Assembly (NCBI GenBank): GCA_963668115.1
Contig: OY764147.1
Span: 1,054,001-1,118,000 of the forward strand
DNA: 64,000 nt
Reading direction: 5' to 3'
From: Plut-88900 sp963668115
Lineage (GTDB): Bacteria > Chloroflexota > Dehalococcoidia > Plut-88900
Below, piece by piece: positions 1 to 8,788 of the stretch. Position numbers and translations under genes: made by a program. The notes beneath the pieces are model-generated. The model saw nothing but the letters and a program-made list of their open reading frames with translations. It did not search any database and had not been told where the DNA came from. The number at the start of each line of letters is the position of its first letter. Positions within the stretch are counted from its first letter, which is position 1.

Positions 1-127
1 GCGGAGTGAAAGCGGGTCGGGGGCTTTCCGGGCTCCTTGGGTGGATGGATGTGGAAGTCTATTGCCTTAGGCACCGGCTGCTCCTGGGAGATAGTTTTAG
101 ATCGTGCACCCCCGGTCGATCTTACCC

Positions 128-270
128 CTCCGGCCTGCCATCCGCCGTCGGGCTCAGACCAGGCAACCCTACGGCACCCAGAATGGACCGCTTACCGTTG
201 CTTCCTTCCGGACCTGGCGGGGTTCACGGTTTTCTGCCGCGTAGGACCCAATCATCGGCGCCCGCCGGAC
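128..270 (-). ncRNA. ffs: Signal recognition particle RNA (bacterial 4.5S-type)
   Basis: On the minus strand the region contains the hallmark SRP apical domain, with CCAGGTCCGGAAGGAAGCA at about 198-216. This is the Ffh-binding hairpin with its GGAA-type tetraloop. The flanking arms CCTACGCGGCA and TGCCGTAGG form the long stem. Further out, TCCGGC (264-269) pairs with GCCGGA (129-134), and CGCCG pairs with CGGCG, so the RNA may be about 140 nt, longer than the usual ~100-nt form. The apical domain is certain; the exact ends are inferred from pairing. It binds Ffh and FtsY for co-translational membrane targeting. Confidence 0.92.
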
Positions 271-644
271 GAACGCAGCATCCGAAGGACCAGGACCTCT
301 AGGGGGAATTCAGTCCCGCTGTAGCGGATTGCAGGTTCAGGGCACCGCTAGCTCCCCACCTAGCACGACCTGACAATATGTTATTTGACCCCAAATGGAG
401 TGTCAAACAAAGGTGGTTAGTCGGGAATACGGGCGAAATTGAACGCATTATGGCTTTGTGATAACCTACCGCCCGCCGGTACATAAGGCCCGTGCCCCGA
501 GGCAGCATCCCAGCACAGGCAATTGTAACTTTTCTCTTCCAAGCTCCTATCGGAGCAAGGGCCCCGACCGGCGCCTGAACGGAGTCAGACCGGGCTGAGA
601 TGGTCTCGCCCATCGACTCGAACTTGTAACGATGGGGTAACGCG
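271..644. other. Intergenic region with an inverted repeat and a weak promoter candidate
   Basis: This 374-base stretch has no credible coding frame. It lies between the minus-strand SRP RNA and the plus-strand PIN/TRAM gene, so it should hold both promoters. TTTGAC (384-389) and GTCAAA (402-407) form an inverted repeat that could be an operator. TTGAAC (439-444), 17 bases, then TAACCT (462-467) is a modest sigma70-like match towards the PIN/TRAM gene. Nothing more specific is visible. Confidence 0.3.
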
Positions 645-1718
645 TTGGCTAACGCCCAAAGGCTGGCCGGAAGTGTTTTAGGGGGACTGGTGGGCGCCCT
701 GCTCGGGCTGGGCGTTGGCCTGTCACTGGTTGAAGCAGGCATCGCCGAGGGCTGGCAGCCCTGGCTATTGCTGGCTACAGGCATCGCCGGTTTATCGCTT
801 GGATTCTTCGCCGCGGCACTTGTCCTTCTTCCCGCCTTGCAGCGTATTGCAAAGGGTCCCGCCGCCGCCAGGTGGGAAACGGTCCTATCTTTCGCTGTAG
901 GCGCCTTTGTCGGGGTGCTGGTCTGTACCAGCCTGGTCTACGCCTTTTCGATGGGTTCTTTGGCCTATCCCTGGGACAAGGTTGCCCCGGGGTTGCTGTT
1001 CCTGACCCTTGTACCCCTCGGGGGGTGGGGTGGTGCGATTAGCATTAGCCGTTTGATTGCAGTCCTGGGACGGGCGCGGGTCGACACATCCGTCCCCGCT
1101 ATGGCCTCGGCAAATGGACACGCTAACGGTCGATGCATCCTGGTCGACACCTCCGCCATCATTGACGGACGCATCGCCGAGATTACCCACACGGGATTCG
1201 TAGACGGGGAGCTTCTTATCCCACGATTCGTTCTCGAAGAGTTGCAGTATGTCGCAGATTCCCCCGACAGCCTGAAGCGGAACCGGGGGCGTCGGGGGCT
1301 GGACGTGCTGAACCGGCTCCAGAAGGACAGCAACATTGGCGTGCAGATTTCGGATGTCGACGTCCCCGACCAGGACGGCGTTGACAGCAAACTGGTAAGC
1401 CTAGCCAAGCGCTCCGATTACTCCCTCCTCACCACCGACTTCAACCTGAACAAGGTAGCGGAGCTGCAGGGCATCAAGGTCCTGAACATCAACGATCTTG
1501 CCAATTCTCTCAAACCGACCCTAATCCCCGGTGAGGAACTGAACCTCCACATCACTCAGGAGGGTAAGGAGGAGAGCCAAGGTGTCGGGTTCCTGGACGA
1601 CGGCACAATGGTAGTCGTGGAAGGGGGCAACAGGTACCTGAACTCCCAGCTTCCGGTAGTAATCACCCGTGTCCTGCAAACCTCGGCGGGGCGGATAATC
1701 TTCGCTCACTTGAAGTAG
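645..1718 (+). CDS. Membrane-anchored PIN/TRAM-domain protein (YacL-like)
   Basis: The protein has 357 residues. The first ~140 hold four hydrophobic membrane segments. A PIN nuclease domain follows (about 160-275), starting at ILVDTSAIIDGR with further conserved acidic residues near LEEL and TTDFN. A C-terminal TRAM RNA-binding domain comes last (about 290-350). This is the YacL layout: a membrane-tethered probable RNase of unknown target. The start is a TTG codon; no better ATG lies upstream. Four bases separate it from ispD. The same PIN/TRAM-ispD-ispF-cysS order occurs in Bacillus and relatives, which supports the family call. Nuclease activity is inferred from the PIN acidic residues. 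Confidence 0.85.
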   Translation: MANAQRLAGSVLGGLVGALLGLGVGLSLVEAGIAEGWQPWLLLATGIAGLSLGFFAAALVLLPALQRIAKGPAAARWETVLSFAVGAFVGVLVCTSLVYAFSMGSLAYPWDKVAPGLLFLTLVPLGGWGGAISISRLIAVLGRARVDTSVPAMASANGHANGRCILVDTSAIIDGRIAEITHTGFVDGELLIPRFVLEELQYVADSPDSLKRNRGRRGLDVLNRLQKDSNIGVQISDVDVPDQDGVDSKLVSLAKRSDYSLLTTDFNLNKVAELQGIKVLNINDLANSLKPTLIPGEELNLHITQEGKEESQGVGFLDDGTMVVVEGGNRYLNSQLPVVITRVLQTSAGRIIFAHLK

Positions 1719-1722
1719 GGAC

Positions 1723-2424
1723 GTGGGGACGCAGGAGAGGACCATCGGGGCGCTTATACTCGCCGCCGGCAGCAGTCAGAGGATGCAGGGCATAGACAAG
1801 ACCTTCGCCCCGATACTGGGCAAACCGCTCATACTTCACACTCTGTCCGTTTTTCTCGACTGCCCGGATGTTCAAAAGATTGTGCTCGTAATGCCGGATT
1901 CCAACTTGGAAAAAGGCCGCAGCCTTATCGACAAATACGTAGGCCCGAGCCGCGTGACTCTGTGCGCCGGCGGCGACAGACGGCAGGACTCCGCCGCCAG
2001 GGGCCTCGACGCCCTCGGCCCGTGCGACCTCGTGGCCGTCCATGACGGCGCCCGCCCCTGCCTCTCACCCGAGACCCTTAACGACGTAATTGCCGACGCC
2101 CGGAAATACGGCAGTACCGTGGCAGCAGTACCGATCACGGACACCGTAAAGCGCGCCGACTCCGAAGGCTACATATCGGCCGCCGTGTCCCGTGACGGCC
2201 TCTGGGCAATGCAGACGCCACAGGTATTCCCGTACACCGTCTTGCAGCGCGCCTACAAGGAAGTAAGCGACGACGTTACCGACGATGCCTCAATGGTGGA
2301 ACAGCTGGGGATCAAGGTTAGACTCACATTCGGGTCCCGGACCAACTTGAAGGTAACCACCCCCGCTGACCTGGAACTTGCCGAGATGATACTGAAGGCT
2401 CGGGCTAAGAGTCCCGCCAGGTAA
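1723..2424 (+). CDS. ispD: 2-C-methyl-D-erythritol 4-phosphate cytidylyltransferase
   Basis: IspD transfers CMP from CTP to methylerythritol phosphate in the non-mevalonate isoprenoid pathway, in the cytoplasm. The 233-residue length is normal. The N-terminal nucleotide-binding signature ALILAAGSSQRMQG is followed by the conserved lysine in DKTFAPILGKP. The substrate-side motifs VHDGARPC and TDDASMVE are intact. Translation starts at GTG four bases after the PIN/TRAM stop, and ispF begins seven bases downstream, so the genes are probably co-transcribed. IspD and IspF catalyse nearby steps of the same pathway, consistent with the pairing. Confidence 0.96.
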   Translation: MGTQERTIGALILAAGSSQRMQGIDKTFAPILGKPLILHTLSVFLDCPDVQKIVLVMPDSNLEKGRSLIDKYVGPSRVTLCAGGDRRQDSAARGLDALGPCDLVAVHDGARPCLSPETLNDVIADARKYGSTVAAVPITDTVKRADSEGYISAAVSRDGLWAMQTPQVFPYTVLQRAYKEVSDDVTDDASMVEQLGIKVRLTFGSRTNLKVTTPADLELAEMILKARAKSPAR

Positions 2425-2431
2425 ACTTGAG

Positions 2432-2926
2432 ATGAGCATACGAGTTGGAATGGGGATCGATGTTCACGCCCTTGTGGAGGGTCGGGCACTGATTTTGGGC
2501 GGGGTTACGGTCCCTCACCATTTGGGTCTGTCGGGGCACAGCGACGGGGACGCCCTGACCCATGCCGTCGTCGATGCGTTGCTGGGGGCGGTAGGGCTGG
2601 GAGATATAGGGGGTCGGTTCCCGTCCTCGGACAACGCATGGAAGGACGCAGACAGCCTCACTTTCCTCTCAACTATCACTCCCGAGTTGGAAGCCGCTGG
2701 TTGGAGCGTCCAAAACGTGGATGCTACAATTGTCGCCCAGCGGCCCGCCCTGTCCCCTCACGTCAAAGAGATGGAGGCGAACATCGCCCAAGCCCTGGGA
2801 GTCGACCCCAGCCGGATCAACGTGAAATCCACTACTAGCGACCGTCTCGGGATAGCAGGCAGGGAAGAAGGTATAGCGGCCTTCGCCGTGGCCATGCTGG
2901 AACAAGAGAAAACCGGCAACCCCTAA
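2432..2926 (+). CDS. ispF: 2-C-methyl-D-erythritol 2,4-cyclodiphosphate synthase
   Basis: IspF cyclises CDP-ME-2-phosphate to the 2,4-cyclodiphosphate, releasing CMP. The 164-residue protein begins RVGMGIDVHAL, where Asp and His are zinc ligands. LSGHSDGDALTHAVVDALLG supplies the third ligand and the metal-site helix. The C-terminal KSTTSDRLGIAGREEGIAAFA motif, which binds the cytidine moiety, is complete. It is the third gene of the PIN/TRAM-ispD-ispF-cysS run and ends five bases before cysS. Confidence 0.97.
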   Translation: MSIRVGMGIDVHALVEGRALILGGVTVPHHLGLSGHSDGDALTHAVVDALLGAVGLGDIGGRFPSSDNAWKDADSLTFLSTITPELEAAGWSVQNVDATIVAQRPALSPHVKEMEANIAQALGVDPSRINVKSTTSDRLGIAGREEGIAAFAVAMLEQEKTGNP

Positions 2927-2931
2927 CCCCC

Positions 2932-4407
2932 ATGCAAATCTATAACACCCTCACCCGCTCCAAAGAGGAGTTCGTCCCCCTCGGCGACCCCGTCAAGATG
3001 TACGTATGTGGGATAACTCCCTATTCGGCGTCGCACGTCGGGCATGCCATGAGCTACATCACCTTCGACGTGGTGCGACGGTACCTGGAGTGGCGCGGCT
3101 ACAACGTCCTCCACATCCAGAACTTCACTGATGTGGATGACAAGATCATCGACCGCTCCGCATCCCTCGGTTCATCCCCCAAGGATCTCGCTGAGGGCCT
3201 GATCCAGGACTACTTCGACGAGATGGACGCCCTGAACGTCACGAGGGCCCATATCTATCCCCGAGCCACGGAGGAGATACCGAAGATCCTGGAAATGACC
3301 AAAGGGCTGGTGGAGAACGGCACCGCATACGCTGCGGACGGCGACGTTTACTACCGCATCAACAACTACGCCGAATACGGCAAGCTTAGCCATCGCACCC
3401 TGGAAGGGATGATGTCCGGGGCCCGTATAGAGATCGACGCCCGGAAAGAGCACCCCATGGACTTCGCCCTCTGGAAGGCCGCCAAGCCCGGCGAGCCCTC
3501 CTGGGACAGCCCCTGGGGCCCGGGCCGACCCGGCTGGCACATGGAGTGCAGCGCCATGTCGCTGAGATACCTCGGCGAGAGATTCGACATCCACGGCGGG
3601 GGTCTTGACCTCATCTTCCCCCACCACGAAAACGAGATTGCCCAGACCGAGGCCTTCACCGGCGTCTCGCCATCAGTCCAGTACTGGATGCACAACGGCC
3701 TCCTCCAGCTGGACGACGAGAAGATGAGCAAGTCACTGGGCAACCTGGTGACAGTGAAGGAAGTCCTAGAAAACCACTCCGCCGACGCCCTGCGGCTCTT
3801 CTTCCTCGGGTCCCACTACCGCAGCCCCCTTTCGTTCAGTGAGCGGGGTCTTGAGGCCATGGAACGGGGCGCCGCCCGACTCCGCAACGCCGCCCAGCAG
3901 GACAGCAATGGCAGAGACGGAGGGGCTGAGGTCTTGACTGACGGGTACCAGGAACGCTTTATCGAGGCCATGGATGACGACTTCGGAACCGCTCAAGCCG
4001 TCGCCGCCCTCTATGACCTCGCCAGGGATATAAACCGTGGCGCCGACTCTGGGTCGAACGTGTCGGAGGCCGTGGTGTTGCTCAGGGAGTTGTCGGGGGT
4101 GCTGGGGCTCACACTGGAGGAGAAGGGCGGTGAATCGGCGATTGATACTGTCGGTTTGGCAGAGCTGGTAGAGTTCGTTAGGACTCAACTCGACGCTTCC
4201 GGACAGGTGGAGACTGCCGCAGAGCTAGCCGCGGCTTCAACGGACGGGGCGAACCCCGATGATTATGTCGGGGCCTTGATATCCGCCCGGCAGAAACTGC
4301 GCAAGAACAGGGAGTTCGCGCTGGCAGACGGGATACGGGACTCGCTTAGCGAACAGGGAATCGTCCTTAAGGACTCACCCACCGGCACTACCTGGGAACT
4401 GGCTTAG
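2932..4407 (+). CDS. cysS: Cysteinyl-tRNA synthetase
   Basis: This class I aminoacyl-tRNA synthetase of 491 residues charges tRNA-Cys. The catalytic domain has the HIGH-type motif in ASHVGHAMSY and the KMSKS loop in DEKMSKSLGN (about 265). The zinc site is formed by the Cys in MYVCGITPY, the Cys in HMECSAM, and histidine/glutamate in PHHENEIAQ. The C-terminal DALR-like helical domain starts near ADALRLFF. The start ATG lies five bases after ispF. Its place after ispD-ispF matches a known gene order. No anomaly was seen. Confidence 0.97.
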   Translation: MQIYNTLTRSKEEFVPLGDPVKMYVCGITPYSASHVGHAMSYITFDVVRRYLEWRGYNVLHIQNFTDVDDKIIDRSASLGSSPKDLAEGLIQDYFDEMDALNVTRAHIYPRATEEIPKILEMTKGLVENGTAYAADGDVYYRINNYAEYGKLSHRTLEGMMSGARIEIDARKEHPMDFALWKAAKPGEPSWDSPWGPGRPGWHMECSAMSLRYLGERFDIHGGGLDLIFPHHENEIAQTEAFTGVSPSVQYWMHNGLLQLDDEKMSKSLGNLVTVKEVLENHSADALRLFFLGSHYRSPLSFSERGLEAMERGAARLRNAAQQDSNGRDGGAEVLTDGYQERFIEAMDDDFGTAQAVAALYDLARDINRGADSGSNVSEAVVLLRELSGVLGLTLEEKGGESAIDTVGLAELVEFVRTQLDASGQVETAAELAAASTDGANPDDYVGALISARQKLRKNREFALADGIRDSLSEQGIVLKDSPTGTTWELA

Positions 4408-4461
4408 CATTCCTCTCAGACCCGACACACTTCAACTACACTTGACCAACCTCGACCAGGC

Positions 4462-4908
4462 ATGTACCGAGAGATCGAAATCCCGCCCAAGGTTACCCCC
4501 GACGACGACTCCGGCTACTTCGAAGAGCTCACCAAGGCCATATTCCGCTCTGGGTTCTCATGGGCGGTCATACGGAGGAAGTGGGACAACTTCCGGGCGG
4601 CATTCGACGTATTCGATATACCGAAGGTGGCTTCTTATGACCTTGAAGACATGGAGCGCCTGTTTCAGGACGAGGCCATAGTCCGAAACCGACGCAAGAT
4701 TGTCGCCACCATCGAAAACGCAGGGAAGTGCATGGATCTGATCGCGGAGCACGGCTCCTTCCACGCATACCTGCGCTCAATGGATGAACTAGACTACCGG
4801 GCCAGGGTGAAGGCCCTCACCCGAGAGTTCCGCGGCCTAGGCAATACCGGGGCCTTCGTATTCCTCCATTGCGTCAATGAGGAGACCCCGACCTGGGAAG
4901 AGCGTTAA
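4462..4908 (+). CDS. DNA-3-methyladenine glycosylase I (Tag)-like protein
   Basis: The 148-residue protein resembles the helical core of the Tag family in the HhH-GPD superfamily. GYFEELTKAIFRSGFSWAV matches the Tag segment that reads roughly FE-L--E-FQAGLSW, and NFRAAFDVFDIPKVASYD matches the NFRxAFxxFdpxkVA block. It is shorter than classical Tag (~185). It lacks the N-terminal Tyr-Trp-Gly region and the Cys/His zinc-snap residues. It may therefore be a trimmed glycosylase or a non-catalytic relative. It follows cysS by 54 bases and faces the convergent Rieske gene with a 12-base gap. Confidence 0.65.
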   Translation: MYREIEIPPKVTPDDDSGYFEELTKAIFRSGFSWAVIRRKWDNFRAAFDVFDIPKVASYDLEDMERLFQDEAIVRNRRKIVATIENAGKCMDLIAEHGSFHAYLRSMDELDYRARVKALTREFRGLGNTGAFVFLHCVNEETPTWEER

Positions 4909-4920
4909 CCTCTTCGGGGA

Positions 4921-6030
4921 CTAGATTGCTCCCAGCTTATCCCTGACCCAGTTGTTGAACCTGAGCACGTGAGGTTCCGTCGGCCCGAGCACCCCCTGCT
5001 TGTGGGCCCTGGACCTATTTCCCTGGTGGGCCAGTTCGCAGACTCCAAAGTCCTGCTTGTTGAAAAGGTCCCAGAAATCCACCGTGTCGCTGGGGTCGAA
5101 GTCGCGGCTGTCCACAACCTCGGCATCGAAGAAGAACTCGTTGGTAATCTTCGTCCTGTTCGGGCCGTCGGGCCACATGACGATGGTCGCTACCGACTCC
5201 GGTTGAAACACGAGGACGACATTCGGGTACAGTGAGACGCTTCTGAAACGTCCCATGTCTTCCCTAGTCAAGTTTTTCAGCGTGGGCTGGTTGGTCCTGC
5301 CCCCGGCGGTCATGGTGGCGTATTCATCCAGGAGCAGGGTGCCCGCCACCGAATCCCGACCCGTCAGGCCCGTCCTGTAGATGGGAACTACCTCGCACAG
5401 CTCCGGGTGTACCCCCGGGCAGTGCCCGCATTCGCTGGCGTTTTCCCAGATCTCTTTCCAGTTGGACGCAACGTCATAGTAGTTCACGGCGCCCGATTTT
5501 AGTTCGGAAAGACCGTATCGGAGCAGAACGGGGTCCAGGTCGCCGAAGTCTGCGACAAATGGTTCTGGGTCGGGGTCCAGGTTGATGAAAATAAGCCCTT
5601 GCCAGGTCGCTACGGGTACCCTGTACAGGGGGTATTTCTCCCTTTCAAGGCCGTCCATGTGCATCTCTTTAGGGATGGCAATCAGGTCTCCGTTCATGCC
5701 GTATGTCCAGCCGTGGTAGCCGCAGGTCAGGGCGCCCCCTTGAGCGTGGCCCTTGGCCCGGGTGCATAGCCTCGACCCCCTGTGACGGCAGACGTTGTAG
5801 AAGGCATGCACTTGCATGTCCCTGTCCCGGGTTATGACGACGCTTTCGTCGGCGATGGTACGGACCACATAGTCGCCGGGTTGGGGGAGGTTGCTGGTGT
5901 GGGCGACAAACAGCCAGGACTTGTAGAAGATGCGCTCCTTCTCCAGCTCGTAGATTTCAGGGTCCCAGTAATAGCGGCTGGGAAGGGTCTTGCCGATCTC
6001 TGCGGATTCTCTGACGATCTGGCCTACCAT
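4921..6030 (-). CDS. Rieske non-heme iron aromatic-ring-hydroxylating oxygenase, alpha subunit
   Basis: The 369-residue protein has an N-terminal Rieske [2Fe-2S] domain with ligands Cys81, His83, Cys103 and His106 (CRHRG and CGYHGW). The C-terminal catalytic domain contains ENASECGHCPGVHPEL, where His203 and His208 are mononuclear iron ligands. I chose ATG at 6030 because GAGGAGGAAG sits just upstream; an earlier in-frame TTG lies inside that ribosome-binding site. It is the last gene of a minus-strand run with the SAM hydrolase, secG and gatB. No reductase or ferredoxin partner is adjacent, so the substrate cannot be deduced. Rieske oxygenases are plentiful in SAR202-type genomes. Confidence 0.9.
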   Translation of the reverse strand: MVGQIVRESAEIGKTLPSRYYWDPEIYELEKERIFYKSWLFVAHTSNLPQPGDYVVRTIADESVVITRDRDMQVHAFYNVCRHRGSRLCTRAKGHAQGGALTCGYHGWTYGMNGDLIAIPKEMHMDGLEREKYPLYRVPVATWQGLIFINLDPDPEPFVADFGDLDPVLLRYGLSELKSGAVNYYDVASNWKEIWENASECGHCPGVHPELCEVVPIYRTGLTGRDSVAGTLLLDEYATMTAGGRTNQPTLKNLTREDMGRFRSVSLYPNVVLVFQPESVATIVMWPDGPNRTKITNEFFFDAEVVDSRDFDPSDTVDFWDLFNKQDFGVCELAHQGNRSRAHKQGVLGPTEPHVLRFNNWVRDKLGAI

Positions 6031-6055
6031 GACACTTCCTCCTCGTAGCAAGAGG

Positions 6056-6895
6056 CTAAAACAGGGTCCGCTCCAGGACTACCTCGCTCCCGACCCGGGC
6101 CTCGGTCCGTGCCGCCGCACTTTCATCTCTCACCGCGACTTCCACGTACCCCGAACTGCCGATCAACGCAAACAGATTATCTCCGTCGCCGTAGCTGCGC
6201 ACAAGCCCCGAAAAGGAATGCCCTTCGATCGTGCCCTTCACAGGCCTCTCTTCAAGCTGCTCCCCTCGGATGCTGGTTATAAGGTTGCCGAACCTGTCCA
6301 CATGCAGGACTTCCCCGGCCATCCTGCCCTGTTCGTCGATCTTGGCCATGGGTTGGGGGTAAGCCAGAACTGATTTCACAGGTTCTCCAAGTTCCGTGAG
6401 CGAGGTCTCGGGGAGGCGGGCGGCTACGGGGGCAAAGATATCCCGGCCGTGGAAGGTATTGCTGACCTCTCGGAGCCAGAACTGTTCGTTAGTCAGACGT
6501 ACGCCTTCCAAACCTTGAGGAACAGGTCGGGAATTGAGGCTCTCGCATTCCTCGTCGAATCGGACTCCCGACTTTTCCATTGCATCAGCCAGTATGTAGC
6601 TGAACACCCCGTTGTCGGGTCCCACGAAGTACTGTCCCACACCCTTTAGACACAGTGCATTCCGCTCGGTCCCGACCCCCGGGTCGACCACCACTACGTG
6701 AACCGTATCCTTGGCGAAATACTTGTAAGACGTTCCCAGCACAAACGCCGCCTGCCGTACGTTGCCCGGCTCGATAGCATGGGTTATGTCTACTATCTGC
6801 ACCTGAGGGCTTATAGCTAGTAGCACGCCCTTCATCACCCCGACGTAACCGTCGCTAAGCCCGAAGTCGGTGGTTAGCGTTACTATCGAAGCCAC
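6056..6895 (-). CDS. S-adenosyl-L-methionine hydrolase (DUF62, SAM hydroxide adenosyltransferase family)
   Basis: The 279-residue protein begins with the family signature VTLTTDFGLSDGYVGVMKG and continues with VDITHAIEPGNVRQAAFVL. VDPGVGTER provides the Asp and Arg used by the hydroxide adenosyltransferases, which split SAM into adenosine and methionine. The chlorinases and fluorinases are specialised relatives. Nothing suggests a halogenase here: there is no secondary-metabolite cluster nearby and the general family motifs are intact. The second domain (about 185-279) carries LHVDRFGNLITSI. It sits between secG and the Rieske oxygenase. Confidence 0.88.
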   Translation of the reverse strand: MASIVTLTTDFGLSDGYVGVMKGVLLAISPQVQIVDITHAIEPGNVRQAAFVLGTSYKYFAKDTVHVVVVDPGVGTERNALCLKGVGQYFVGPDNGVFSYILADAMEKSGVRFDEECESLNSRPVPQGLEGVRLTNEQFWLREVSNTFHGRDIFAPVAARLPETSLTELGEPVKSVLAYPQPMAKIDEQGRMAGEVLHVDRFGNLITSIRGEQLEERPVKGTIEGHSFSGLVRSYGDGDNLFALIGSSGYVEVAVRDESAAARTEARVGSEVVLERTLF

Positions 6896-6947
6896 TTTTC
6901 TAACCTGCTTGGCAGCCCATGTCCAATTAGGGCCGAGGGACTGGCCC

Positions 6948-7163
6948 TTAGGAAAAGCGCACGCTGAGGAAAGATACCAGTATGAAAACCACTATCAGGA
7001 GAATGGTGAACTGGAATAGGGTCTTTTCGAGGCCTCGGCGGGTGCGGAAGCCTGTGCTGGCGCCCCCGAACACCCCACCCATCCCCTGCCCCTTCACCTG
7101 AAGGAGGATCACGGCGACCAGGGCCACTGAAATGAGTATCTGGACTACGTTTAGCAACGACAT
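6948..7163 (-). CDS. secG: Preprotein translocase subunit SecG
   Basis: The 71-residue protein has two hydrophobic helices (about 3-22 and 50-68) flanking the conserved cytoplasmic loop KGQGMGGVFGGASTGFRTR. This is the diagnostic SecG pattern. SecG assists SecYEG-dependent export at the cytoplasmic membrane. It lies between gatB upstream and the SAM hydrolase downstream on the minus strand, with short gaps that suggest one transcript. Confidence 0.93.
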   Translation of the reverse strand: MSLLNVVQILISVALVAVILLQVKGQGMGGVFGGASTGFRTRRGLEKTLFQFTILLIVVFILVSFLSVRFS

Positions 7164-7197
7164 GTCGGTTAAGCCTAACTCAATTGCCTCTCGGAGG

Positions 7198-8700
7198 CTA
7201 GGCCATGCGCTCCTTGAGAAGCTGGTTTACCTTTGCCGGGTTGGCTTTGCCCCGGGTGGCCTTCATCACCTGCCCGACCAAATAGCCCAATGCTTGGGCC
7301 TTCCCCGACGCGAAGTCCTCCACCGCTTGCGGGTTTTGGCTCACAACTTCGTCCACGACTGCGGAAATTTCATCAGTGTCCGTAATCTGGCTGAGGTCCT
7401 TTTCCTTGACGATGTCCGACGGGCTCTTTCCCGTGTCGTACATCTCCTGGAAGACATCCTTGGCCATCTTCCCGGAAAGGGTGTTGTCGTCTATCAGGTC
7501 GATGAGCTGGGACAAGGCCTTGGGCGTAACTCTGGCCTCGTTAATATCCTCTCCCGAGGCATTGAGCAGCCCTAAAAAGTCACCTAGCAGCCATGAGCTT
7601 ACCGCTTTAGCACTTTTGTCTGTGCTCATGTTCTTGCTACAGTCAACGGCCTCCTCGAAGAAATCGGCCATCGCCTTGTTGTTAACGAGCGTATCGGCAT
7701 CCCTGGGTTGGATAGCGAACTCCGTGACAAACCGCTCCGTGCGGGCTTCGGGCAACTCCGGGAGCCGAGCCCTAATCTCTCCCACCCAGACGGGATCGAT
7801 TTTCATGGCGGGGAGGTCGGGTTCCGGGAAGTACCGGTAGTCGTGGGCATACTCCTTGCTGCGCTGGGAGACCGTTATACCCCTGTCTTCGACCCACCCC
7901 CGTGTCTCTTGGTGGACTGGAAGCCCTTCCGATACGGCTCGCACCTGCCTCTCAAACTCGTAGCCCAAGGCCCGGTACACGGCCCGAAAGCTGTTCATGT
8001 TCTTGACTTCAACCTTGGCGTTGAGTTCAGTCGACCCCCGGGGCCTGACGCTGATGTTGGCATCGCATCGGAAGCTGCCTTCCTCCATGTTGCCGGTTGA
8101 CACGCCGAGGTACTGCAATATGGTGCGCAGCTTTATCAGGTATTGGCGGGCCTCTTCCGCAGAACGGAGGTCGGGCTCCCCGACTATCTCCATAAGAGGC
8201 GTCCCGGACCGGTTCACGTCGACCCGAGACCACCTGTCTCCACCTTCGCCGTCCACGTGGGCCAGCTTGGCCGTGTCCTCTTCCAGGTGGACCCGGTTCA
8301 GCCTTGCCTTCCTTACTCCGTCTTCAGTCTCGACGGTCAGCCATCCCGCGCTGCAGAGTGGCATGTCGTATTGTGAGATCTGGTAGCCCTTCATCAGGTC
8401 GGGATACGGATAGTTCTTGCGGTCGAACTTCGTATGCTCTGATATGGTGCAGTTCAGGGCGAGGCCCGTCATTATGGTGAATTCAACGGCCTTTCGGTTG
8501 ATCACCGGCAGAACGCCCGGCATCCCGAGACACACGGGGCAGACCCGCGAGTTGGGTTCGGCGTCCGTGTAGCCGGCCGCGCACCCGCAGAACATCTTGC
8601 TCCGGGTCTTCAGCTGCGAATGCACCTCCAGGCCTATTACGGCTTCGAAGTCATCCAGAGGCAGTTTTTCTGTCGTGATCGCTGCAGTCTTGGTAGTCAT
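7198..8700 (-). CDS. gatB: Aspartyl/glutamyl-tRNA(Asn/Gln) amidotransferase subunit B
   Basis: The 500-residue protein opens with EAVIGLEVHSQLKTRSKMFC, the GatB signature. The zinc-binding cysteines are in KMFCGCAAGY and NSRVCPVCLGMPG. The kinase-like cradle occupies roughly 1-300 and the C-terminal helical/YqeY-like tail about 330-500. GatB activates and tethers misacylated Glu-tRNA(Gln) or Asp-tRNA(Asn) for amidation by GatCA. gatA and gatC are not adjacent. The amidase at 19771-21171 resembles GatA in fold but sits in a catabolic neighbourhood and is not assumed to be its partner. Confidence 0.97.
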   Translation of the reverse strand: MTTKTAAITTEKLPLDDFEAVIGLEVHSQLKTRSKMFCGCAAGYTDAEPNSRVCPVCLGMPGVLPVINRKAVEFTIMTGLALNCTISEHTKFDRKNYPYPDLMKGYQISQYDMPLCSAGWLTVETEDGVRKARLNRVHLEEDTAKLAHVDGEGGDRWSRVDVNRSGTPLMEIVGEPDLRSAEEARQYLIKLRTILQYLGVSTGNMEEGSFRCDANISVRPRGSTELNAKVEVKNMNSFRAVYRALGYEFERQVRAVSEGLPVHQETRGWVEDRGITVSQRSKEYAHDYRYFPEPDLPAMKIDPVWVGEIRARLPELPEARTERFVTEFAIQPRDADTLVNNKAMADFFEEAVDCSKNMSTDKSAKAVSSWLLGDFLGLLNASGEDINEARVTPKALSQLIDLIDDNTLSGKMAKDVFQEMYDTGKSPSDIVKEKDLSQITDTDEISAVVDEVVSQNPQAVEDFASGKAQALGYLVGQVMKATRGKANPAKVNQLLKERMA

Positions 8701-8788
8701 CTGTGTCTAATGGCGCTCACAGCCAAGCCGAATGAGTATAGCATCGCGCCCCGACCCCCACAAAGCGAAGAAACCTGCAACAGCAACT

